A DNA stretch of 5,574 nucleotides from Chloroflexota bacterium (GTDB lineage Bacteria; Chloroflexota; Dehalococcoidia; JAUQQI01), in assembly GCA_030549955.1 (NCBI GenBank), contig JAUQQI010000291.1, positions 1 to 5,574 of the forward strand, in the 5' to 3' direction. Each line of letters starts with the position of its first letter. The stretch's first letter is position 1. A model generated the notes under the pieces. That model had not been told where the DNA came from, searched no databases, and saw nothing but the letters and a program-made list of their open reading frames with translations. Positions 1-5,574 of this stretch are shown piece after piece. A program made the position numbers and the translations under genes.

Positions 1-2072
1 TTGCCGGCCTCTTTGTCAAGGAGGCCGACCCGCTGATCATCGAGGACCTGGCCGGGCGGGGCCTCGTTTACCGCAGCGGGCGCTACGTCCACACCTACCC
101 GTTCTGCTGGCGGTGCGAGACGCCCCTCCTCTACTATGCGAAAACGTCCTGGTACTTCCGGACGACGGCCTTCAAGAACCGGATGGTCGAACTTAACGAG
201 CAAATTAACTGGGTGCCGGAATACATAAAGCGCGGGCGGTTCGGCGACTGGCTCGAAAACAACGTCGACTGGGCCATCTCCCGGGAGCGCTACTGGGGCA
301 CGCCGATCCCCATCTGGGTCTGCCAGGTCTGTGACCACCGGGAGTGTATCGGCAGCGTGGCCGAGCTTTCGGCCCGCGCCGGCCGGGACCTGAGCGGCCT
401 CGACCTCCACCGGCCCTACGTAGATGAGGTCACCTTCGGGTGTCCGAAGTGCAGCGGGGTGATGCGCCGGGTACCCGAGGTCATGGACGTCTGGTTCGAC
501 TCGGGGGCGATGCCTTTTGCCCAGTGGCATTACCCCTTTGAAAACCAGGAACTTTTCCGGGAGCGGTTCCCGGCCGACTACATCTGTGAGGCAGTTGACC
601 AGACCAGGGGCTGGTTCTACAGCCTCCACGCCCTCGCGACGATGCTCTTCGACAGCATCGCTTACCGGAACGTCATCTGTCTGGGGCTGGTGCTGGACGC
701 CAAAGGCGAAAAGATGAGCAAGTCCCGGGGCAACGTTGTCGACCCGTGGGAGGTGATTCGGGCCTACGGGGCCGACCCCCTCCGCTGGTATCTCTTTACG
801 GCGACCGCGCCGGGAAACGCCCGGAGGTTCGACCCGAAGCAGATCGAGGAGACCGTTCGCCGCTTCTTCCTGACGCTCTGGAATACCTACGCCTTCTTCG
901 TAACATACGCCATCCTGGACGGGTTTGACCCGGGGGTCACGCCCCGGCCGGCGGATGATGACCTCTCTGAGCTGGACCGCTGGCTTCTTTCGGAGCTCCA
1001 TTCGCTGGTGGGGACCGTCACCGACGAGCTGGAGGCCTACAATCCGACTGACGCCGGCCGGGCCATCGAGGCCTTTGTCGACAAGCTTTCGAACTGGTAC
1101 GTCCGACGGAACCGGCGCCGCTTCTGGAAGTCGGAGCAGGATGCGGATAAACGGGCGGCCCACTGGACCCTTTATACGGTCCTGACGACCCTGACCCGGC
1201 TCCTGGCGCCGTTCACGCCCTTTGTGGCCGAGGTGATGTATCAGAATATCGTCCGGCAGGTCAACCCCGGAGCCCCGATAAGCGTCCACCTGACCGACTG
1301 GCCTGCCGCTGACCCGGGCCGGGTTGACCCGGAGCTGATGCGGGCGGTCGACCTGACGATGCGGCTGGCAAGCCTGGGCCGGGCGGCCCGGGACCGGGCC
1401 CGGCTGAAGGTCCGCCAGCCGGTGCGCCGCCTCTTTGTCAAGGTCCGGTCGCCGGAAGAGGTTGAGCTGGTTGGCCGGCTGGCCGGCCACCTTCTCGAGG
1501 AGCTCAATGCGAAAGAGCTGGTGATGGTCGAGGACGAGGCCGCCCTCGTCGAGTACCGGCTCAAGCCCCGATTCGATATCCTTGGCCCCCGCCTTGGGCC
1601 CGAACTGCCCCGGTTGACCCAGGCCCTCACCAGCCGGGAACCCCGGCAGCTGGTTGCCCAGCTGCGGGCCACGGGTCGGGTCCTTCTCGACGGGTTTGAG
1701 CTTTCGGCCGATGACCTGACCGTTGAGGTGGTCCCCAAGGCCGGCTACGCGGCGGCCGAGGAAGCCGGATATCTGGTCGCGATCAGCACCGAAGTGACTC
1801 CAGACCTGGCGGCCGAAGGTCTCGCCCGGGAGCTGGTTCGCCGGATTCAGACCCTGCGCAAGGAGGCCGGCTTCGAACTTTCCGACCGGGTTATTGTCTA
1901 CTACCAGGGCGACCCGGAGGTCGAGGCCGTTTTTGAGACCCACGGGGATTACATCGCGGGCGAGACCCTTGCGGTCCGGCTCGTAAGGGGCCAGCGGCCG
2001 GAATCCGCCGCCGGCGCGGACCTGCGGCTGAACGGTCGGGTTGTGCGTCTTGGGGTTGAGCGGGCCGGCTGA
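1..2072 (+). CDS. ileS: Isoleucyl-tRNA synthetase, type 2 (IleRS2), 5'-truncated by the window edge
   Basis: Cytoplasmic class I synthetase that activates isoleucine with ATP and charges tRNA-Ile. The frame is open from base 3, with no stop upstream of the Met at 183, so that Met is internal. About 689 C-terminal residues are visible; the family usually has about 1030-1050, so the HIGH motif and most of the editing domain lie to the left. Seen in order: a CWRC pair in HTYPFCWRCETPL (around 90-125), SRERYWGTPIPIW, a probable zinc knuckle (Cys codons 321, 330 and 345, then 441 and 450), MDVWFDSG, DQTRGWFYSLHALATMLFD, KMSKS (711-725), the helical anticodon-binding domain with LSNWYVRRNRRRFW (about 1084-1128), and a C-terminal DUF5915-like region (about 1450-2050). 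The region before KMSKS and the lack of a C-terminal Cys4 zinc finger point to the eukaryote-like IleRS2 rather than the E. coli type. It is followed at 35 bp by the next gene, probably in the same operon. Confidence 0.97.
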   Translation, partial: AGLFVKEADPLIIEDLAGRGLVYRSGRYVHTYPFCWRCETPLLYYAKTSWYFRTTAFKNRMVELNEQINWVPEYIKRGRFGDWLENNVDWAISRERYWGTPIPIWVCQVCDHRECIGSVAELSARAGRDLSGLDLHRPYVDEVTFGCPKCSGVMRRVPEVMDVWFDSGAMPFAQWHYPFENQELFRERFPADYICEAVDQTRGWFYSLHALATMLFDSIAYRNVICLGLVLDAKGEKMSKSRGNVVDPWEVIRAYGADPLRWYLFTATAPGNARRFDPKQIEETVRRFFLTLWNTYAFFVTYAILDGFDPGVTPRPADDDLSELDRWLLSELHSLVGTVTDELEAYNPTDAGRAIEAFVDKLSNWYVRRNRRRFWKSEQDADKRAAHWTLYTVLTTLTRLLAPFTPFVAEVMYQNIVRQVNPGAPISVHLTDWPAADPGRVDPELMRAVDLTMRLASLGRAARDRARLKVRQPVRRLFVKVRSPEEVELVGRLAGHLLEELNAKELVMVEDEAALVEYRLKPRFDILGPRLGPELPRLTQALTSREPRQLVAQLRATGRVLLDGFELSADDLTVEVVPKAGYAAAEEAGYLVAISTEVTPDLAAEGLARELVRRIQTLRKEAGFELSDRVIVYYQGDPEVEAVFETHGDYIAGETLAVRLVRGQRPESAAGADLRLNGRVVRLGVERAG

Positions 2073-2107
2073 GTCCGGGCCGCACAATCTGGTAGTTTAT
2101 TAGCGAG
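2073..2107 (+). other. Short intergenic spacer between ileS and the USP/GT81 gene
   Basis: This 35-bp gap has a relatively AT-rich right half (around 2085-2102). I see no convincing -35/-10 pair at 16-18 bp spacing, no terminator-type hairpin, and no clear Shine-Dalgarno sequence before the ATG at 2108. The spacing is compatible with read-through from ileS. The weak ribosome-binding context suggests modest or coupled translation of the downstream gene. Confidence 0.5.
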
Positions 2108-3928
2108 ATGACTGACCGGCCCAGCCGCATCCTCGTGCCCGTCGCCCGGCCCGAGGAAGCCGAGCCCCTTCTCCGGCTTGCGGTGGCCCTGCTGGGCCGC
2201 CGGCCGGGCCGGGTCATCGCTCTGGGGGTCGTCGAAGTGCCCGACAGCCAGGCCTATTCCCAGGCCGCTGCCCGGGCCCGGGAGCTCCGACGCCAGCTTC
2301 AGGCTGTCTGCGCGACGATTCCCGATGCCGGCCGGGTTGAAGTCCGCAGCACAGTCCGGGTCTCCCGACGGGCCTGGCAGGCCATCCGCCGGGTCGCGAT
2401 TCAGGAGCAGGTTGACCTGGTTGTGCTGGGCTGGGCCGGGAACGTTTTCGGGACGACGCTGGCGGCCATTGTTCGAAACCCACCCACCGACCTGGCGATC
2501 TTGCGGGGGAATCTGTTCGGCCGGCCAATCAAGCGTTTGTTACTGGCCGCCCGGGGCGGGCCCCAGGCTGAGCTGGCCTTCCGGTGGGCGGCGGCCCTGG
2601 CCGAGGCCCTGGAGCTCGACGTGACCGTTCTCAACGTGCGGCCGCGGCAGCAGACGCTGCAGGAACGGGCCCGGGCGGCCCACGTTTTTTCCGGCGTGGC
2701 CCGGCTCGCCGGCGAGCGCCCCCGGGTTTCGGTCCTCACCATCCAGGCCGATGACCCCGAACCGGTCATCGTCAGCGAAGCCCGGACCCACGACCTCCTC
2801 GTCCTGGGGGCCGCAGCTGGGGCCGGGGAGGTCGCTGATGAGCCCCTGGGAACGATCCCCGAGCGGGTCGCCCGTCTGGTGGACATCCCGACGGTGATCG
2901 TCCGGACCCGGGAACCTCTTCAGGTCCACTTCCGGGAACTTCGGGAACCGCCGACCGTCCTTGTCGAGCAGTGGTTTGCGGAGAACACCTTCCACGCCCG
3001 GGAGTTTTCCGACGTGGGGGACCTGGTCCGGTTAAAGCGCCAGCAGGGGCTCACCATCAGCCTGGTCCTGCCGGCCTTGAACGAGGCCGAGAGTATCGGG
3101 GCTGTCATCCGGACGTTCCGGGAATATCTCCAGGAGGAGGTGCCCCTGCTGGATGAGATTCTGGTGGTGGACAGCGGTTCGACCGACGGGACAGCGGAAG
3201 TTGCCCGGGCCTGCGGTGCCGAGGTGTACCTGGACCGCGCGGTCAGGCCCGACCTCGGGAGCTTTCCCGGTCGGGGTGAGGCCCTGTGGAAAAGCCTCTT
3301 TGTGAGCCGGGGCGACATTCTCGTCTGGGTCGACGCCGGCATAAAGAATCCCCACCCGAAGTTCGTCTACGGCCTGGTCGGGCCGCTTCTGCGGGAGCCC
3401 CGGCTTGTTTACGTTAAGGGCTACTGGCGGTTACCTGGCGGCTTTGAGCCCGGCCCGGCCGGATGGGCAGACACCGACCCGGTGACGGAGGTCCTGGTTC
3501 GGCCGGCGATTAACATGCTGCTTCCTGAGCTTTCCGGGTTTATTCTGCCCCTGAGCGCCGAACACGCCGGTCGGCGGGAAGCCCTGCTCGAAGTGCCCTT
3601 CCTGACGGGACCGGCCGTCGAACTCGGCCTGCTTATCGACATCTACAGCCGGTACGGCCTCGAACGGGTTGCCCAGGTCGACCTGGAAGAGAAGGTTGAG
3701 CGCCTGAAGCGGACCGCGGCCCCGGCCCGGGTCGCCTTCGCCGTCCTGCAGGGGCTTTTGCGCCGGCTGGCGAGCCGGCGCCGGCTCGAAATCCTGACGA
3801 CCCTCAGCCCGAGCCTCAAGTTACCCCACTACGACCCCGAGCGTCTTTACCTGGAGGTTATCGAGGTCGAACAGCACGAGCGTCCCCCGGTGGCCGCGGT
3901 CCTCGGCCGGCGGAGCCCTGGCAGTTAA
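2108..3928 (+). CDS. Fusion of two UspA-like domains with a GpgS-like (GT81) glycosyltransferase
   Basis: 606 residues. Residues 5-135 and 140-266 are two universal-stress-protein-like domains: each begins with a hydrophobic strand (RILVPVA; KRLLLAA) and ends with a strand such as DLVVLG or DLLVLG followed by a glycine loop and PT(D/V)xxIxR. Residues about 284-600 match glucosyl-3-phosphoglycerate synthase, which transfers glucose from UDP-glucose to 3-phosphoglycerate in glucosylglycerate synthesis. Matches include WFxxxTFHxxEF (289-300), SLVLPALNEAESIG (318-331), VVDSGSTDGT (353-362), GRGEALWKSL (388-397), KNPHPKFVYGLVGPLL (413-428), VTEVLVRP (459-466), PELSGFILPLSAE (473-485), VELGLLIDI (504-512) and a closing ERPPV (591-595). 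No signal peptide or membrane segment is seen, so it is probably cytoplasmic. The start at 2108 directly precedes the first USP strand. Oddities against M. tuberculosis GpgS as I remember it: DxD is DAG (409-411), the acceptor-loop GR is DP (457-458), and the metal-ligand His is Glu531. The family is secure; UDP-glucose/3-phosphoglycerate activity is not, so I give no symbol. Annotation pipelines would probably call it gpgS. Confidence 0.88.
   Translation: MTDRPSRILVPVARPEEAEPLLRLAVALLGRRPGRVIALGVVEVPDSQAYSQAAARARELRRQLQAVCATIPDAGRVEVRSTVRVSRRAWQAIRRVAIQEQVDLVVLGWAGNVFGTTLAAIVRNPPTDLAILRGNLFGRPIKRLLLAARGGPQAELAFRWAAALAEALELDVTVLNVRPRQQTLQERARAAHVFSGVARLAGERPRVSVLTIQADDPEPVIVSEARTHDLLVLGAAAGAGEVADEPLGTIPERVARLVDIPTVIVRTREPLQVHFRELREPPTVLVEQWFAENTFHAREFSDVGDLVRLKRQQGLTISLVLPALNEAESIGAVIRTFREYLQEEVPLLDEILVVDSGSTDGTAEVARACGAEVYLDRAVRPDLGSFPGRGEALWKSLFVSRGDILVWVDAGIKNPHPKFVYGLVGPLLREPRLVYVKGYWRLPGGFEPGPAGWADTDPVTEVLVRPAINMLLPELSGFILPLSAEHAGRREALLEVPFLTGPAVELGLLIDIYSRYGLERVAQVDLEEKVERLKRTAAPARVAFAVLQGLLRRLASRRRLEILTTLSPSLKLPHYDPERLYLEVIEVEQHERPPVAAVLGRRSPGS
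3771..3788. repeat. Perfect 18-bp palindrome inside the GT81 coding region
   Basis: CGAGCCGGC is followed directly by its reverse complement GCCGGCTCG, centred between 3779 and 3780. It encodes part of an Arg-rich helix (ASRRRLE) near the C-terminus of the fusion protein. A binding site or an RNA hairpin is possible. In GC-rich DNA full of CCGG words, a coding coincidence is at least as likely. Confidence 0.4.
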
Positions 3929-3930
3929 TG
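3912..3930 (+). promoter_or_regulatory. Overlapping stop/start (TAATG) with a weak upstream GGAG
   Basis: The TAA ending the fusion gene (3926-3928) shares its last A with the truD ATG (3928-3930). The nearest Shine-Dalgarno-like run, GGAG at 3912-3915, is 12 bases from the ATG, a little far for efficient independent initiation. The arrangement suggests re-initiation by ribosomes finishing the upstream gene. It also supports the chosen truD start, because the conserved N-terminal TPEDFVVEE motif begins six residues later. Confidence 0.65.
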
Positions 3931-5151
3931 CGCTGGAAGGCGACCCCAGAAGACTTTGTTGTCGAAGAGGAGGTAAGTCTCAACCTCTTGCCGGCCGGCC
4001 GGTTTGCCGTCTACCGCCTGGAGAAGGTCGGTCGGGACTCCCTTTCGGTCCGGGCGGAGCTCGCCCGCCGGCTGGGTAAACCCGAAGCCGACGTCGTTTT
4101 TCCCGCCCTGAAGGATGCGGTGGCCCGGACGGTCCAGTGGGTCGGCGTCCGGAGCGGGGGTCCCGCCAGGGTCGCCGGCCGGGGTTTCGTTGCCGAGCGG
4201 GTCGGATTTGCCGACCGGCCGCCGGACCCGAGAAGCCTGCGAGGGAACCGGTTCACCGCGGTCCTGCGGGACGTTTCGCCGGTGGAGGGCCGGGTCCTGC
4301 CCGCGGCCCTCGGCCAGCTGGAGGCGGCAGGTTTCCCGAACTACTTTGATGACCAGCGGTTCGGCTCCATGGTCGAGGGTTACGGCCCGTTCGGACGGGC
4401 CGTTCTTCGGGCCGACGACGAGACCGTGCTGAGGCTTTACCTGGCGGTTCCCTGGGTCGGGGACCCGCGCCGGGTCCGTGGGTTCAAGGCTGAAGCGGCC
4501 CGCAGCTGGGGAGAGTGGGACCGGCTCTTTGGACTGGCACCGGCCCGGACGAACTTCCGGAGCGTCCTGACCTTTCTCCGGGACCACCCGACCGATTACC
4601 GGCGGGCCGTCCGGCTTATCCCGGCCCGGCTCCTAATGCTGGCGGTCGACGCGTACCGGAGCTGGGTCTGGAATCTGACGGTTTGCAGGTTCTTTAAAGA
4701 GCACGGGCGGGCGGAACTTGCGGTGACCGTCAGCGGGCATGCCTTCAGGGTTCCGGACCAGCCGGAGGAAGGCTGGCTGGGGACGGCGGTCCCACTGCCC
4801 CACCCGAAGGCGGCCTATTTCCCGCCCTGGGACCGGCTGGTAACGGACCTGCTCCAGGCTGAGGGGTTAAGTTTAGCCGACTTCGCCGGACGGGGCCGGC
4901 TGCCCGACCGGCCGTCGCTGACCCGCCGGGCCATCTGGGTTCGGCCGGACGGGGTGAGTCTGGAGCCGGACGCACCTTCGGGGCAGGTCCGGGTCCTCCG
5001 GTTCCGGCTGCCCCCGGGGGCTTACGGAACCCTTCTGCTCAAGGTCCTGGCTGTAAGGGTCAGGACCCTAGCCGCCGATTCCCAGCATTCGGAAGAGGCG
5101 GGGGGCCATCGGCCCGAAGATCACGAGCCACATCACCGGCAGGATCAGTAA
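3928..5151 (+). CDS. truD: tRNA pseudouridine(13) synthase TruD
   Basis: Cytoplasmic TruD-family pseudouridine synthase; the family converts U13 in the D-arm of certain tRNAs. Seen: N-terminal TPEDFVVEE (residues 6-14), then ALKDAVARTVQ (60-70), matching the family GxKDxxAxTxQ motif with the presumed catalytic Asp63. RGNRFTAVLRDV (105-116) matches the GNxF motif, and PNYFDDQRFG (137-146) is the signature loop. AYRSWVWN (242-249) resembles the family's helix after the TRUD insertion point, and VLRFRLPPGAYGTLLLKVL (356-374) matches the normal C-terminal strand-helix. The protein is 407 residues, longer than the roughly 350 of E. coli. Part of the excess is a 30-residue polar tail (about 378-407) that has no counterpart I recognise and lies antisense to tadC. 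The start is fixed by the TAATG overlap and the early PEDF motif. The gene forms a likely operon with the two upstream genes. TruD is patchy outside Gammaproteobacteria and archaea, so its presence here is informative but not unique. Confidence 0.94.
   Translation: MRWKATPEDFVVEEEVSLNLLPAGRFAVYRLEKVGRDSLSVRAELARRLGKPEADVVFPALKDAVARTVQWVGVRSGGPARVAGRGFVAERVGFADRPPDPRSLRGNRFTAVLRDVSPVEGRVLPAALGQLEAAGFPNYFDDQRFGSMVEGYGPFGRAVLRADDETVLRLYLAVPWVGDPRRVRGFKAEAARSWGEWDRLFGLAPARTNFRSVLTFLRDHPTDYRRAVRLIPARLLMLAVDAYRSWVWNLTVCRFFKEHGRAELAVTVSGHAFRVPDQPEEGWLGTAVPLPHPKAAYFPPWDRLVTDLLQAEGLSLADFAGRGRLPDRPSLTRRAIWVRPDGVSLEPDAPSGQVRVLRFRLPPGAYGTLLLKVLAVRVRTLAADSQHSEEAGGHRPEDHEPHHRQDQ
5043..5067 (+). terminator. 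Hairpin at the truD/tadC 3' junction, possible terminator
   Basis: The left arm 5043-5052 pairs with the right arm 5058-5067: seven Watson-Crick pairs (GGTCCTG with CAGGACC), then G-U, C-G and U-G, closing a five-base GTAAG loop. It sits immediately after the conserved end of the TruD fold and one base before the tadC stop (5068-5070). No T-run follows on the plus strand, so it is not a textbook intrinsic terminator. It could slow RNA polymerase or protect the 3' end. On the minus strand the two wobble pairs become mismatches, leaving about seven solid pairs. A smaller competing dyad, AGGGTC/GACCCT (5056-5069), overlaps it. Confidence 0.35.
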
Positions 5152-5574
5152 GACCATGACGATGGTCATCTTGATCGGGGCTTCCCGGGCGAGCTTCTCC
5201 GCCCGCTGACGCCGCTGCTGACGCATCTGCTCGCTCTGGACCCGGAGAATCCGGGCGATGGGCACCCCGAGCTGGTCGGCCTGGATAACGGCGGCGACGA
5301 AGCTGGTCAGGTCAGGAACATTGCATCGGGCGGCCATGTCCCGCAGGGCCTCCCGCCGGTGGCGGCCGATGCGGCTCTCGGCCAGGACCCGGGCGAACTC
5401 CTCGGTGAGGGGGTTCTGCCACTTGTCGATGACCTTCTGCATCGCCCCCTCGAAGCCGAGCCCGGCCTCCACGCTGATCACCAGCAGGTCCAGGATGTCG
5501 GGGAGCTTCACCCGGATCTGGTGCTGGCGCTCGGCCACCCGCCGGTTCAGGATGGCGTCGGGCCCCAGCACCGA
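5068..5574 (-). CDS. tadC: Tad/Flp pilus inner-membrane platform protein TadC, 5'-truncated by the window edge
   Basis: C-terminal part (about 168 residues) of a type II secretion F-domain protein of the TadC kind. TadC works with TadB as the inner-membrane platform on which the TadA ATPase drives Flp/Tad pilus assembly. The frame stays open to the right edge and the GTG at 5571-5569 is likely an internal Val, so the true start lies outside; family members are about 300 residues. Numbering from that GTG: RQHQIRVKLPDILDLLVISVEAG (15-37, the T2SSF entry motif), GRHRREALRDMAARCNVPDL (69-88), FVAAVIQADQLGVPI (91-105), LRVQSEQMRQQRRQRAEKLA (109-128), then one membrane helix at about 133-153 and a short tail ending MLGIGG. 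It converges on truD, and its last 84 bases overlap the 3' end of truD. Any tadB and tadA would be expected beyond the right edge. Confidence 0.92.
   Translation of the reverse strand, partial: SVLGPDAILNRRVAERQHQIRVKLPDILDLLVISVEAGLGFEGAMQKVIDKWQNPLTEEFARVLAESRIGRHRREALRDMAARCNVPDLTSFVAAVIQADQLGVPIARILRVQSEQMRQQRRQRAEKLAREAPIKMTIVMVLLILPVMWLVIFGPMAPRLFRMLGIGG

Noticed and set aside
183..185. ATG at 183 as the start of ileS
   Set aside because: The frame continues upstream to the window edge and encodes conserved IleRS sequence including HTYPFCWRCETPL, so this Met is internal.
1370..1410. Dense GGCCGG/CCCGGG words resembling repeats, seen throughout the window
   Set aside because: They follow from Gly, Ala, Arg and Pro codon choice in GC-rich genes; no consistent unit length, spacing or array structure, so no repeat family or CRISPR.
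1241..1738. Long minus-strand open frame opposite ileS (165 codons)
   Set aside because: Ser/Arg/Thr-rich translation typical of an antisense shadow in GC-rich DNA; it lies wholly within the well-conserved IleRS frame.
2051..2100. Possible promoter with TTGAGC at 2056 and an AT-rich -10 near 2083-2098
   Set aside because: The candidate -10 boxes lie 21 or more bases from the -35-like hexamer and match poorly; not supportable as a sigma-70 type promoter.
3925..4587. Minus-strand open frame of 220 codons opposite truD
   Set aside because: Low-complexity Pro/Gly/Arg-rich product with no recognisable motif; the opposite strand carries the clear TruD catalytic and signature motifs.
5569..5571. 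GTG (minus strand) as the start of tadC
   Set aside because: The frame is still open at the window edge, and the visible part lacks the N-terminal half of TadC, so this is a partial gene.

Overview
The window is a GC-rich (about two-thirds G+C by eye), almost fully coding stretch of a bacterial chromosome. Three genes run on the plus strand and a fourth converges on them from the minus strand. A eukaryote-like (type 2) isoleucyl-tRNA synthetase, a TruD pseudouridine synthase, a universal-stress/GpgS-type glycosyltransferase fusion and a Tad-pilus TadC protein together would suit a GC-rich anaerobic or thermophilic Firmicute (Desulfotomaculum, Moorella or Ammonifex relatives). That placement is an inference; I cannot test it from the sequence.

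Layout. (1) Bases 1-2072 hold the 3' two-thirds of ileS; its start and HIGH motif lie to the left. (2) After a 35-bp gap, 2108-3928 encodes a 606-residue protein: two tandem UspA-like domains fused to a complete GT81 (glucosyl-3-phosphoglycerate synthase-like) domain. (3) The stop codon of that gene overlaps the start of truD by one base (TAATG). truD runs to 5151. (4) The minus-strand tadC, cut by the right edge, ends at 5068, so truD and tadC overlap tail to tail by 84 bp. A 10-bp hairpin at 5043-5067 lies just before the tadC stop. There are no non-coding stretches over 300 bases; the only real intergenic gap is 2073-2107.

How the genes relate. ileS and truD both serve tRNA (isoleucine charging, and U13 pseudouridylation). 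The fusion gene between them would be co-transcribed with them by its spacing. Its family makes glucosyl-3-phosphoglycerate, the precursor of the compatible solute glucosylglycerate (and of methylglucose lipopolysaccharides in mycobacteria). tadC belongs to a different function, a type IV/Tad pilus inner-membrane platform, and faces the others.

The most unusual point is the fusion protein. The GT81 fold is well preserved along its length, yet three positions known in the mycobacterial enzyme for metal or acceptor binding appear replaced: the second Asp of DxD by Gly, the acceptor-loop Arg by Pro, and the metal-ligand His by Glu. The reading frame is intact, so this may be a GT81 enzyme with changed chemistry or a non-catalytic sensor. 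The other genes look like ordinary housekeeping or pilus genes.
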